64,000 nt of DNA from Streptomyces hiroshimensis (lineage in GTDB: Bacteria; Actinomycetota; Actinomycetes; Streptomycetales; Streptomycetaceae), in NCBI RefSeq assembly GCF_014650335.1, contig NZ_BMUT01000010.1, positions 216,154-280,153 of the forward strand, given 5' to 3'. The notes beneath the pieces were generated by a model, which was not told the origin of the DNA, ran no database searches, and saw only the letters and a program-made list of their open reading frames with translations. Numbering within the stretch: position 1 is the first letter of the stretch; every line of letters starts with the position of its first letter. A program made the translations under genes and the position numbers. Positions 42,365-51,376 of this stretch are shown piece by piece.

Positions 42365-43084
42365 TTACCCGAGCCTGGGTCGGACTCCGAGTACCGCCGA
42401 TCCGACACGTACATGTGTCGCCCCGGCGGCCACGGCGTCATCCAGATCCGCGCTCATCCCTGCTGACACCATGTTCGCAGCAGGATGGGCCGCGCGCAGG
42501 CCCGTTGAGATTTCCATCAGCCGGTCGAAGGCGGCCCGCGGCCGTCCGGCATATGGTCCGACGAGCGGAGCGACCGTCATCAGACCTGCGGGGCGCACCC
42601 CTTCGGCTGCCGCGAGCGCATCGGCGAGTTCTGTCACACCATCAGATGCGACTCCACCCCTTTCGCCCCGTTCACCCGACTCTGCGTCAAGTGCCACCTG
42701 AATCAGGCAGTCCAGCGTCCGCCCGGCCTTGGCGGCCGCCGCGGAGAGCGCGGTGACGAGCCGGGTCCGGTCGACCGAATGCACAAAGTCGGCATAACCG
42801 GCCACCGAACGCACCTTGTTCGTCTGCAATTGTCCGACGAAGTGCCAGGTGAGGGGCAGATCCGCGCACTCGGCCGCCTTCGGGGCGGCATCCTGGTCGC
42901 GGTTCTCCGCGACGTGGCGCACCCCGAGTTCGGCGAGGAGCCGCACGTCACTTGCGGGGTAGGTCTTGGTGACCACGATCAGGGTCACGTCCTCGCGCGG
43001 GCGGCCCGCCGCGGCGCATGCCGCGGAGATACGTTCCTCCACGCGGGCCAGGTTGTCGGCGAGTTCCGTTCTCCGGTCCGTCAC
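42365..43084 (-). CDS. YggS-family PLP homeostasis protein
   Basis: A 239-aa alanine-racemase-fold protein. PLP lysine is Lys40 in VTKTYPASDV, and the phosphate-binding end includes SAGMSADLDDAV and VRVGSAVLG. It controls free pyridoxal phosphate and amino-acid pools rather than catalysing a known reaction. The gene (YlmE position) is 5 nt downstream of pgeF, so both are probably co-transcribed. GERGERGG is a short species-specific insert at about 147-154. Confidence 0.94.
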   Translation of the reverse strand: MTDRRTELADNLARVEERISAACAAAGRPREDVTLIVVTKTYPASDVRLLAELGVRHVAENRDQDAAPKAAECADLPLTWHFVGQLQTNKVRSVAGYADFVHSVDRTRLVTALSAAAAKAGRTLDCLIQVALDAESGERGERGGVASDGVTELADALAAAEGVRPAGLMTVAPLVGPYAGRPRAAFDRLMEISTGLRAAHPAANMVSAGMSADLDDAVAAGATHVRVGSAVLGVRPRLG

Positions 43085-43089
43085 AGCTC

Positions 43090-43857
43090 TCAGTCCAACC
43101 AGACGTAGCTAGCAAGTCGCCCCGTAGTGCGCTCGCGCCGGTACGAGAAGTGATCAGCCGACTCCAGCGTGCAGATGTGAGATTGTCCGCTCATCGTCAC
43201 GCCGAGCCGGGCGAGTTGGGCGCGCACCCCCGCGGCCACGTCCACGGCCGGGGTGCCCTGCCGGGTGGTGGCCCAGGCCTCGGGCACGGCCTCGGCGACC
43301 TCGGCCCGCATCGCCTCGGACACCTCGTAGCACAGGCCGCAGACCGCGGGGCCGGTGTGCGCGAGGATCCGGGCGGGGTCCGCGCCGAGAGTGATCATCA
43401 TCTCGACGGTCGCGGGAACCACCCCGGCGACCAGACCCGGGCGGCCGGCGTGGGCCGCGCCCGCGACTCCGGCGACCGGGTCGGCGAGGAGCACCGGGGT
43501 GCAGTCCGCGGTCAGGACCGCGAGGGCCAGACCGCGGCGGGCGGTCACCACTCCGTCGACCGCGGGGATGTCGGCGCTCCGCCAGGGGCCGTCGACCACG
43601 GCCACGTCCCGGCCGTGCACCTGGTTCATCCAGACGACGTCCGCCGGGTCGAGGCCGAGCGACTTCGCCGCGCGCTCCCGGTTGGCCCGGACGGCGGCCG
43701 GGTCGTCGCCGACCGCGCCGCCGAGGTTGAGCTCGTCATACGGAGCGGCGCTCACCCCGCCCCACCTGTCGGTGAAGGCGAAGTGCGCGCCGCTCTCGTG
43801 CTTGCCGGGCGACACAGCTTCCGATGTCACTGTGTGCCGTTGTCCTATACCGCTCAC
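43090..43857 (-). CDS. pgeF: Peptidoglycan editing factor PgeF (laccase-domain, YfiH/YlmD)
   Basis: A 255-aa protein from GTG 43857, 13 nt after ftsZ. It has the CNF1/YfiH metal-site residues His in NQVHGRDVAVV, Cys in LTADCTPVLL and His in AAHAGRPG. PgeF hydrolyses mis-incorporated amino acids in peptidoglycan precursors in E. coli; other members have purine nucleoside phosphorylase/deaminase activity. Its place next to ftsZ in the dcw cluster fits the cell-wall role. Confidence 0.92.
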   Translation of the reverse strand: MSGIGQRHTVTSEAVSPGKHESGAHFAFTDRWGGVSAAPYDELNLGGAVGDDPAAVRANRERAAKSLGLDPADVVWMNQVHGRDVAVVDGPWRSADIPAVDGVVTARRGLALAVLTADCTPVLLADPVAGVAGAAHAGRPGLVAGVVPATVEMMITLGADPARILAHTGPAVCGLCYEVSEAMRAEVAEAVPEAWATTRQGTPAVDVAAGVRAQLARLGVTMSGQSHICTLESADHFSYRRERTTGRLASYVWLD

Positions 43858-43870
43858 TCGCTCGTACGTC

Positions 43871-45103
43871 CTACTTGAGGAAGTCCGGAACGTCCAGTTC
43901 CTCGGCGGTCGAGTCCTGGTACGGACGGGCCGGCGGGACCTGCGGGGAGGAGACCGGCGGCGGCGGGAGCTCGTTGACCGGCGCCGGGTCGGCCACGGGC
44001 TCCTCGGTGCGCGGGGTCACGCTGCCCAGTCCGCCGAAGGACGAGCGGGAGGGCTCGGCCGGAGCCGGGCGCGAGGCCGCGGCCGGGGTGCTCTCCTCGC
44101 GGCCGGAGCCGTAGGAGGAGCCGAGCACCTTGTCGCGGCTGCCCTTGGCCGGCGGCTGGCCGCCGTCGAAGCCGGCGGCGATGACGGTGACCCGGACCTC
44201 GTCGCCCAGGGCGTCGTCGATGACGGCGCCGAAGATGATGTTGGCCTCGGGATGGGCCGCCTCGCTGACCAGCTGGGCGGCCTCGTTGATCTCGAAGAGA
44301 CCGAGGTCGGAGCCGCCGGAGATGGAGAGCAGGACGCCGCGGGCGCCGTCGATGGACGCCTCCAGCAGCGGCGAGGAGATCGCCATCTCGGCGGCGGCCA
44401 CGGCGCGGTCGTCGCCGCGGGCCGAGCCGATGCCCATGAGCGCCGAGCCGGCCTCGGACATCACGGACTTGACGTCGGCGAAGTCGAGGTTGATCAGGCC
44501 CGGGGTGGTGATCAGGTCGGTGATGCCCTGGACGCCCGACAGCAGGACCTGGTCCGCCGACTTGAACGCGTCGAGCACGCTCACCTGGCGGTCCGAGATG
44601 GACAGCAGCCGGTCGTTCGGGATCACGATGAGGGTGTCGACCTCGTCGCGCAGACCCGCGATGCCGTCCTCCGCCTGGTTCGCGCGGCGGCGGCCCTCGA
44701 AGGTGAACGGCCGGGTGACCACACCGATCGTCAGGGCGCCCAGCGAGCGGGCGATGTTGGCGACGACGGGGGCGCCGCCGGTGCCGGTGCCGCCGCCCTC
44801 GCCCGCGGTCACGAAGACCATGTCGGCCCCCTTGAGGACCTCCTCGATCTCCTCGCGGTGGTCCTCGGCGGCCTTGCGGCCGACGTCGGGGTTGGCGCCG
44901 GCGCCGAGGCCGCGGGTGAGCTCACGGCCGACGTCGAGCTTGACGTCTGCGTCGCTCATCAGCAGGGCCTGCGCATCGGTGTTGATCGCGATGAACTCGA
45001 CGCCCTTGAGACCGACCTCGATCATCCGGTTGATGGCGTTCACGCCACCGCCGCCGATGCCGACGACCTTGATGACTGCGAGGTAGTTCTGCGGTGCTGC
45101 CAC
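43871..45103 (-). CDS. ftsZ: Cell division protein FtsZ
   Basis: A 410-aa tubulin-like GTPase forming the division ring. The GTP-binding signature is GGGTGTGGAP, the T7 catalytic loop lies in NLDFADVKSVM, and the conserved C-terminal peptide is ELDVPDFLK, the docking site for SepF and FtsW. The C-terminal linker (about 320-395) is Pro/Ser-rich. In Streptomyces it is needed for cross-walls and sporulation septa. It has its own promoter region of about 240 bp separating it from ftsQ. Confidence 0.98.
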   Translation of the reverse strand: MAAPQNYLAVIKVVGIGGGGVNAINRMIEVGLKGVEFIAINTDAQALLMSDADVKLDVGRELTRGLGAGANPDVGRKAAEDHREEIEEVLKGADMVFVTAGEGGGTGTGGAPVVANIARSLGALTIGVVTRPFTFEGRRRANQAEDGIAGLRDEVDTLIVIPNDRLLSISDRQVSVLDAFKSADQVLLSGVQGITDLITTPGLINLDFADVKSVMSEAGSALMGIGSARGDDRAVAAAEMAISSPLLEASIDGARGVLLSISGGSDLGLFEINEAAQLVSEAAHPEANIIFGAVIDDALGDEVRVTVIAAGFDGGQPPAKGSRDKVLGSSYGSGREESTPAAASRPAPAEPSRSSFGGLGSVTPRTEEPVADPAPVNELPPPPVSSPQVPPARPYQDSTAEELDVPDFLK

Positions 45104-45221
45104 GTCGAAGGCCTCTCGCCTCGAGTTACGTATGCCTGGGGGACGGTTCAGTGCCGACCCGAACCCTCAACGTGAAGTTTAGGGTTACCGGTGCCGCTGT
45201 TCGCTGGGGTTCTCCGAACAG

Positions 45222-45252
45222 GACACTAAGTCGACAAGCCGCGCGCGTTCAA
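45222..45252 (-). promoter_or_regulatory. Candidate ftsZ promoter with GACAC (WhiA-type) motif over the -10
   Basis: On the minus strand TTGAAC (45247-45252) and TAGTGT (45223-45228) are separated by 18 bp, a sigma-HrdB-like pair about 120 bp upstream of the ftsZ start. GACAC on the plus strand (45222-45226), the known WhiA recognition core, overlaps the -10. The rest of 45104-45342 shows no ORF. Multiple ftsZ promoters are known in Streptomyces; this one is a prediction. Confidence 0.5.
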
Positions 45253-45342
45253 CGAACACGCCGAACCTCCCGTTTTTCTTTTCACCCTATGTGATCACCC
45301 ATAGCCGTAGCCAGCCAGGGTGCTGCCCGGCCACCCCGGCCG

Positions 45343-46209
45343 TCAACTCCCCGACGCCGCGGGGGCGCTGGGAGCGCTCACATCGAAGCGGTCGGCACCC
45401 CGCGCGGCCTTCAGCAGAGCGGTCAGCGCCCGGGCCTTCGCCTCGCCCCGCTCGCCGCTGCCCCAGACCACCGTCCGATCGCCCGTCAGCTCCAGGGTGA
45501 TGGAGTCGTACGAGCGTACGCGGATGGCACGGGTGTCCGCCCGCACGGCTTCGGGCAGCGCCTCGGCGACCCGGACGCCCTCGCGCTCCAGCCGCTCGGC
45601 ACCGAACCGGCGCAGGCTGGCCGCGGCGCCCTCCGAGGGCTCCACGGTCAGCCGGGGCACCCCGCCCGGAGCTTGATCGACTGTGGCGAACCGTACGCCC
45701 TCACCGTCGATTTCAATAAATTTTCCGCCCTTTGCGGCGTCCTGGACGATCGCCTTGGGCTGACGCTCGACCACTTTCAGGCCGACCGTGTGCGGCCAGG
45801 ACCGCTCGACCCTGACCGATTCGATCCGCGGCAGGGCGGCCCGCAGCCGCTCCTCGATGGCGCCGGTGTCCACGGAGACCAGCGGGCCGCCGAGCCGGAC
45901 GTCGGCCGCGGCCCGCACCTCATCGGGCGTCAGCACCCGGGTGCCGGAAACCTCCACCCGGGTGGCGCGCAGCCAGGTGGAGCCGTACAGCGCCCATCCG
46001 GCGGCACCGCCGGCGAGTACGGCGGCCACCGCCCACAGCACCAGCCGGCGGCCGCGGGGCAGCCTGGAGCGGAGGCTGCCGCGGCGCGGACCGCGCCCGG
46101 GCGGCCTCCCGGCCGGCTTCCTGGCCGGCCGGGAGGGAGTGCCGCTCCGGGGCCGCACCGACTTGCTGCTCTTCGCGCCACCGCGCCGTGCGGTCGTCGG
46201 TCCGGCCAC
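45343..46209 (-). CDS. ftsQ: Cell division protein FtsQ/DivIB
   Basis: A 288-aa bitopic protein from GTG 46209, preceded by GGAGG. A basic Arg/Pro/Ser cytoplasmic segment (about 1-52) is followed by one helix at about 55-75, then the POTRA domain beginning LRATRVEVSGTRVLTPDEV. The rest is the beta domain that binds FtsL/FtsB. It lies 23 nt after murG. The C-terminus is short, without the extended tail of some homologues. Confidence 0.94.
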   Translation of the reverse strand: MAGPTTARRGGAKSSKSVRPRSGTPSRPARKPAGRPPGRGPRRGSLRSRLPRGRRLVLWAVAAVLAGGAAGWALYGSTWLRATRVEVSGTRVLTPDEVRAAADVRLGGPLVSVDTGAIEERLRAALPRIESVRVERSWPHTVGLKVVERQPKAIVQDAAKGGKFIEIDGEGVRFATVDQAPGGVPRLTVEPSEGAAASLRRFGAERLEREGVRVAEALPEAVRADTRAIRVRSYDSITLELTGDRTVVWGSGERGEAKARALTALLKAARGADRFDVSAPSAPAASGS

Positions 46210-46232
46210 GCTCCAGCCTCCTGCTCCGGGCG

Positions 46233-47327
46233 TCAGCCCGCTCTCTTGGCGGCAATCGCCTCGTACACCATGCCGACGAGCAGGTCGTCGGCGTCCCGGC
46301 GGCCGAACTCGGAGGCGGCACGGGACATCTCGTACAGCCGGTGCGGGTCGGCGAGCACCGGGAGCACATGGCTCTGCACCCACTCGGGCGTCAGCTCGGC
46401 GTCGTCCACCAGCAGTCCGCCGCCCGCCTTGACCACCGGCTGGGCGTTCAGCCGCTGTTCGCCGTTGCCGATGGGCAGCGGGACGTAGGCGGCGGGCAGC
46501 CCGACGGCGGACAGCTCGGCGACGGTCATCGCGCCCGCGCGGCAGAGCATCATGTCGGCCGCGGCGTACGCGAGGTCCATCCGGTCCACGTACGGTACCG
46601 GGATGTAGGGCGGCATTCCGGGCATGTTGTCCACGTGCGGCAGGTCGTTCTTCGGACCGACCGCGTGCAGCACCTGGATGCCGGCGCGCTGCAGGAACGG
46701 GACGACGGCCTGGACGACCTCGTTCAGCCGGCGGGCGCCCTGCGAGCCGCCGGAGACCAGCAGCGTGGGCAGGTTCTGGTCGAGCCCGAAGTACGCCCGC
46801 GCCTCGGGCCGGGCCGCGCCGCGGTCCAGGGTGGCGATGGTGCGGCGCAGCGGGATGCCCACGTAGCGGGCGTTGCGCAGCTTGCTGTCCGGGGTGGACA
46901 CCGCGACCCCTGCGGCGTAGCGCGAGCCGATCTTGTTGGCGAGGCCGGGCCGGGCGTTGGCCTCGTGCACGATGATCGGCACGCCGAGCCGCTTGGCGGC
47001 CAGGTAGCCGGGCAGCGCCACGTAGCCGCCGAAGCCGACCACGCAGTCCGCCTTGGTGCGCTCCAGGATCTGCTCGGCCGCCTTGATCGTGCCGCGCAGC
47101 CGTCCGGGGACGGTGATCAGCTCGGGTGTGGGCTTGCGGGGCAGCGGTACGGCGGGAATGAGGCCGAGCTCATAGCCCCGCTCGGGCACGAGCCGGGTCT
47201 CAAGGCCCCGCTCCGTGCCGAGCGCCGTGATCCCCACGGTCGGGTCCTGCCTGCGCAGGGCGTCCGCGAGGGCGAGCGCGGGCTCGATGTGGCCGGCGGT
47301 CCCCCCACCGGCGAGTACGACATGCAC
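46233..47327 (-). CDS. murG: UDP-GlcNAc:lipid I N-acetylglucosaminyltransferase
   Basis: A 364-aa GT28 glycosyltransferase converting lipid I to lipid II at the inner membrane face. The N-terminal domain starts VVLAGGGTAGHIEPALA, and the second domain has LLVSGGSQGARRLNEVV and CRAGAMTVAELSAVGLPA, the UDP-GlcNAc site. It is separated from ftsW by 6 nt, consistent with one operon. Confidence 0.97.
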   Translation of the reverse strand: MHVVLAGGGTAGHIEPALALADALRRQDPTVGITALGTERGLETRLVPERGYELGLIPAVPLPRKPTPELITVPGRLRGTIKAAEQILERTKADCVVGFGGYVALPGYLAAKRLGVPIIVHEANARPGLANKIGSRYAAGVAVSTPDSKLRNARYVGIPLRRTIATLDRGAARPEARAYFGLDQNLPTLLVSGGSQGARRLNEVVQAVVPFLQRAGIQVLHAVGPKNDLPHVDNMPGMPPYIPVPYVDRMDLAYAAADMMLCRAGAMTVAELSAVGLPAAYVPLPIGNGEQRLNAQPVVKAGGGLLVDDAELTPEWVQSHVLPVLADPHRLYEMSRAASEFGRRDADDLLVGMVYEAIAAKRAG

Positions 47328-47333
47328 CGAAAT

Positions 47334-48737
47334 TCACCGCTCTCCGGACGGTCGCTTCTTGACGCGCCGTCTCATCGTCTTCCATCTCACCCCAGGCTGC
47401 CGCATGGCCAGCGCCGCCCGCGCACCGGGTTCGTCGCGCGCGAAGGCGATCAGCAGCCCGATGGCGAACATGGTCGGCAGCAGGGCGGACCCTCCGTAGG
47501 AGAACAGCGGCAGGGGGACACCGGCGATCGGCAGCAGGCCGAGCACCGCACCGATGTTGACCACGGCCTGGGCCGTGATCCAGGTGGTCACACCTCCCGC
47601 GGCGTACCTCACGAAGGGGTCCTCCGTGCGTCCGGCCACGCGGATACCCGCATAGCCTAGAGCCGCGAAGAGGGCGAGCACCGACAGCGTCCCCGCCAGA
47701 CCCAGCTCCTCGCCGGTGATGGCGAAGATGAAGTCGGTATGGGGTTCGGGGAGTTCGCCCCATTTCTCCACACTCGCTCCGAGCCCGGCACCGAACCAGC
47801 CGCCGTTGGCCAGCGCGTAGATTCCGTGCACGGCCTGCCAGCACTGGTCGTGGTCGCCGGGGTCGGTGGCCCCGATGCAGGCCAGCCGGGACATCCGGTT
47901 GGCGCTGGTCTTGATGAACAGTACGGCCAGCACGGCCGTGACGCCGAAGACCCCCGCGAACAGCCGCGTCGGCGCCCCGGCCACCCACAGCAGCCCGAGC
48001 AGCACCGTGGTGAGCACCACGGTGGTCCCCATGTCGCCGCCCAGCATGATCAGGCCGAGCAGCACGAAGGTGACGGGTACCAGCGGCACCAGCAGGTGCT
48101 TCCACTGGGTGAGCAGCTTCTTGGACTGTTTGCGGGCCAGCAGGTCGGCGCCCCACAGCACCAGCGCGAGCTTGGCGAACTCGCTCGGCTGGAGCTGGAA
48201 GGGGCCGCCGAGGGAGATCCAGTTGGTGTTGCCGTTGATGGTCTCGCCGATCCCCGGCACCTGCACCAGGCAGAGCAGGAAGAGCGAGCCGGCGAGCGCG
48301 GGGTAGGCGAAGACGCGCAGCAGGCGCACGGGCATGCGCGCGGCCAGGAGCAGCATGACGGTGCCGATGGCGGCGGCCAGCAGCTGCTTGCGGAAGAAGA
48401 AGGTGGGCGGCAGGCCGTTCTGCAGGGCCTTGATCTGGGAGGCCGAGTAGACCATGACCAGGCCGAGCACGGTGATCAGCAGGGAGCCGCCCATGACCAG
48501 GTAGTACGCGGTCAGGGGACGGTCCCAGGCGCGCTTGGCACGCCTGTGGAGCTGCCTGAGGCCGCCCAGCAGGGTGCCACGGGGCCCTCTGGGGCCGCCG
48601 GGCCCGCCGCGGCCCGCACCGCCCCCACGGCCCGCTGCCGGGCGCGGACGGGCCGTCCGGGCGGGTCCGGAGCGCGCGACGGGGCCGCGCAGGGCCGTCC
48701 ATGGGCCGGACGGCCTCAGGATGTCGTCCGCGTGCAT
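47334..48737 (-). CDS. ftsW: Lipid II polymerase FtsW (SEDS glycosyltransferase)
   Basis: A 467-aa SEDS protein. The N-terminal ~70 residues are a Gly/Arg/Pro-rich cytoplasmic extension, followed by ten membrane helices. Family motifs include PSEFAKLALVLW and, near the end, FSYGGSALLPTMFAIGLL. It polymerises lipid II into septal glycan with the class B PBP FtsI. A 120-bp GC-rich gap separates it from murD. Confidence 0.96.
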   Translation of the reverse strand: MHADDILRPSGPWTALRGPVARSGPARTARPRPAAGRGGGAGRGGPGGPRGPRGTLLGGLRQLHRRAKRAWDRPLTAYYLVMGGSLLITVLGLVMVYSASQIKALQNGLPPTFFFRKQLLAAAIGTVMLLLAARMPVRLLRVFAYPALAGSLFLLCLVQVPGIGETINGNTNWISLGGPFQLQPSEFAKLALVLWGADLLARKQSKKLLTQWKHLLVPLVPVTFVLLGLIMLGGDMGTTVVLTTVLLGLLWVAGAPTRLFAGVFGVTAVLAVLFIKTSANRMSRLACIGATDPGDHDQCWQAVHGIYALANGGWFGAGLGASVEKWGELPEPHTDFIFAITGEELGLAGTLSVLALFAALGYAGIRVAGRTEDPFVRYAAGGVTTWITAQAVVNIGAVLGLLPIAGVPLPLFSYGGSALLPTMFAIGLLIAFARDEPGARAALAMRQPGVRWKTMRRRVKKRPSGER

Positions 48738-48857
48738 CCGGGTGTCCCCTTCGCTGGTGTGCGGCGGCGCCCGGTCGCACGCCGCCGGGGCCCGCCCCGG
48801 AGACCCTCCCGCATCCGGGAGGGTTCCGGGCCTCGGCCCGCCGCAGGGACCGTACGG

Positions 48858-50315
48858 CTACGCGTCCGTGGCGTCGCCGGGCTCCTGGCCGGCCAGGTCC
48901 CGGACCGCCTCGGCGAAGGCCTCGCCGCGCTTGTTGTAGTCGGTGAACATGTCCATCGAGGCGCAGGCCGGGGCCATGAGCACGGTGTCCCCCGGCCCGG
49001 CGAGCCGTGCGGCTTCCCGCACGGCCTCGGCCATCGCCCCAGTGTCGGTCCGGTCGAGGTCGACCACCGGGACATCCGGGGCGTGTCGCGCCAGCGCTTC
49101 GGCGATCAGCGCGCGGTCGGCCCCGATGAGGACGACGCCGCGCAGCCGCTTGGCGGCCTTGGTGACGAGGCTGTCGAAGGTGGCGCCCTTGGCGAGGCCG
49201 CCGGCGATCCACACGATCGACTCGTAGGCCGCGAGGGACGCCTCGGCGGCGTGGGTGTTCGTGGCCTTGGAGTCGTCCACGTACGCGACCCCGGCGACGT
49301 CCGCGACGTGGGCGATGCGGTGGGCGTCCGGGCGGAAGGCGCGCAGGCCCTCCCGGACGGCCGCGGGCTCCACGCCGAAGGCGCGGGCGAGGGCCGCGGC
49401 GGCGAGGGCGTTGGCGACGTTGTGCGGGGCCGCGGGCTTCACGTCGGCGACCTCGGCGAGCTCCTGGGCGGTCGTCTGCCGGTCCGCCACGAAGGCGCGG
49501 TCCACGAGGATGCCCTCGACGACGCCGAGCATGGACGGGCCGGGGGCGCCGAGGGTGAAGCCGATCGCGCGGCAGCCCTCCTCGACGTCGGCCTGGCGGA
49601 CCAGGTGCTCGGTGGCGGGGTCGGCGGCGTTGTAGACGCAGGCGACCTGGTTGCCCTCGTAGATCCGGCCCTTGTCGGCGGCGTACGCCCGCATGGAACC
49701 GTGCCAGTCGAGGTGGTCGGGGGCGAGGTTCAGGACGGCCGCGGAGTGGGCGCGCACGGAGGGCGCCCAGTGCAGCTGGTAGCTGGAGAGCTCGACGGCG
49801 AGGACGTCGTACTCCTCCTCGCCCAGCACCACGTCGACGATCGGGGTGCCGATGTTGCCGACGGCCCGCGTGCGCAGGCCTGCGGCCGCGAGGATCGAGG
49901 CGAGCATCTGGACCGTGGTGGTCTTGCCGTTGGTGCCGGTGACCGCGAGCCAGGCGGCGGGCTTGCGGCCGCTCTCGCCGCGCAGGCGCCAGGCGATCTC
50001 CACGTCGCCCACGACCTCCACGCCCGCCTCGGCGGCGGCCGCGAACAGCGGGCTCGACGGCTTCCAGCCGGGGGAGGTGACGACGAGCTCCGTGCCCTCG
50101 GGCAGGGTGTCCGCGTCGCCGAGGCGAACGGTGATCCCGTCCGCCCCCAGGGCCGCGGCGCGCTCGCGCAGCACCGGGCTGTCGCCGCCGTCGACGACGG
50201 TCACCCGGGCGCCGAGGCCGGCCAGGGCGCGGGCGGCGCTGATGCCGCTCACGCCGAGGCCGGCGACGGTGATGTGCTTGCCGCTCCAGGCGGCGGAGGC
50301 GGAGGAGAGCGTCAC
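48858..50315 (-). CDS. murD: UDP-N-acetylmuramoylalanine-D-glutamate ligase
   Basis: A 485-aa Mur ligase adding D-Glu to UDP-MurNAc-L-Ala. GTG 50315 forms a GTGA overlap with the mraY stop; an ATG five codons earlier (50330) is the alternative. The N-terminal Rossmann domain starts ITVAGLGVSGISAARAL, the ATP site is VTGTNGKTTTVQ at about 133-144, and the C-terminal domain follows. A short Ser/Ala-rich lead precedes the first strand. Confidence 0.96.
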   Translation of the reverse strand: MTLSSASAAWSGKHITVAGLGVSGISAARALAGLGARVTVVDGGDSPVLRERAAALGADGITVRLGDADTLPEGTELVVTSPGWKPSSPLFAAAAEAGVEVVGDVEIAWRLRGESGRKPAAWLAVTGTNGKTTTVQMLASILAAAGLRTRAVGNIGTPIVDVVLGEEEYDVLAVELSSYQLHWAPSVRAHSAAVLNLAPDHLDWHGSMRAYAADKGRIYEGNQVACVYNAADPATEHLVRQADVEEGCRAIGFTLGAPGPSMLGVVEGILVDRAFVADRQTTAQELAEVADVKPAAPHNVANALAAAALARAFGVEPAAVREGLRAFRPDAHRIAHVADVAGVAYVDDSKATNTHAAEASLAAYESIVWIAGGLAKGATFDSLVTKAAKRLRGVVLIGADRALIAEALARHAPDVPVVDLDRTDTGAMAEAVREAARLAGPGDTVLMAPACASMDMFTDYNKRGEAFAEAVRDLAGQEPGDATDA

Positions 50316-51376
50316 TTGATGGCCAGCCATCCCGCGTAGAAGATTCCGAGGCCGATGGCCACGCACAGGCCCTGGATGATCCAGAAGCGGACCACCACGA
50401 GGACTTCGCTCCACCCCTTGAGTTCGAAGTGGTGCTGGAGCGGGGCCATCCGGAAGACCCGCTTACCGGTCATGCGGAACGAGCCGACCTGGATGACCAC
50501 CGACAGGGTGATCAGCACGAAGAGGCCGCCGAGGAGGGCGAGCAGCAGCTCGGTGCGCGAGCAGATCGCAAGGCCCGCGAGGGCGCCGCCGAGGGCCAGC
50601 GAGCCGGTGTCGCCCATGAAGATCTTGGCGGGCGAGGTGTTCCACCACAGGAAGCCGAAGCAGGAGCCCATCAGGGCCGAGGCGACGACGGCGAGGTCGA
50701 GCGGATCGCGTACCTCGTAACAGCCGGAGCCGGCGGTCAGCGGGTTGCCGCAGGACTGGCCGTGCTGCCAGGTGCCGATGAAGACGTAGGCGCCGAAGAC
50801 CATCACGGAGGCGCCGGTGGCCAGGCCGTCGAGGCCGTCGGTGAGGTTCACGCCGTTCGACATCGCGAGGATCATGAACAGCGCCCACACCACGAAGATG
50901 ACCGGGCCGACGGACCAGCCGAAGTCCTGGGTGAAGGAGAGCCGGGTGGAGGCCGGGGTCTGCCCGCGGGTGTCCGCGAACTGCAGGGCCAGGACGGCGA
51001 AGGCGATGCCGACGATCAGCTGGCCGGCCATCTTCGCCTTGGCCCGCAGGCCCAGGCTCCGCTGCTTGACGATCTTGATGTAGTCGTCGAGGAAGCCGAC
51101 GAGGCCCATGCCCGCCGTCAGGAACAGCACCAGCAGACCCGAGAAGGTCGGCTCGTGGCTGGTGATGACCTTCGTCAGCGCGTAGGCGATCAGCGTGGCC
51201 AGGATGAAGGCGATGCCACCCATGGTGGGCGTGCCCTTCTTCCCGGCGTGGCCGCGCGGGCCGTCGTCGCGGATGAACTGGCCGTAGCCCTTGCGGGCGA
51301 GGAACTTGATCAGCAGCGGGGTGCCGATGAGGGTCAGGAAGAGACCGATGACACCCGCGAAGAGGATCTGGTTCAT
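50312..51376 (-). CDS. mraY: Phospho-MurNAc-pentapeptide transferase MraY
   Basis: A 354-aa polytopic enzyme with ten helices that transfers phospho-MurNAc-pentapeptide to undecaprenyl phosphate, giving lipid I. Catalytic/Mg motifs DDYIKI and NLTDGLDGLA are intact, and the late FELKGW segment lies after APLQHHFE, the conserved His region. ATG 51376 overlaps the murF stop by 1 nt (TGATG). Confidence 0.97.
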   Translation of the reverse strand: MNQILFAGVIGLFLTLIGTPLLIKFLARKGYGQFIRDDGPRGHAGKKGTPTMGGIAFILATLIAYALTKVITSHEPTFSGLLVLFLTAGMGLVGFLDDYIKIVKQRSLGLRAKAKMAGQLIVGIAFAVLALQFADTRGQTPASTRLSFTQDFGWSVGPVIFVVWALFMILAMSNGVNLTDGLDGLATGASVMVFGAYVFIGTWQHGQSCGNPLTAGSGCYEVRDPLDLAVVASALMGSCFGFLWWNTSPAKIFMGDTGSLALGGALAGLAICSRTELLLALLGGLFVLITLSVVIQVGSFRMTGKRVFRMAPLQHHFELKGWSEVLVVVRFWIIQGLCVAIGLGIFYAGWLAIK

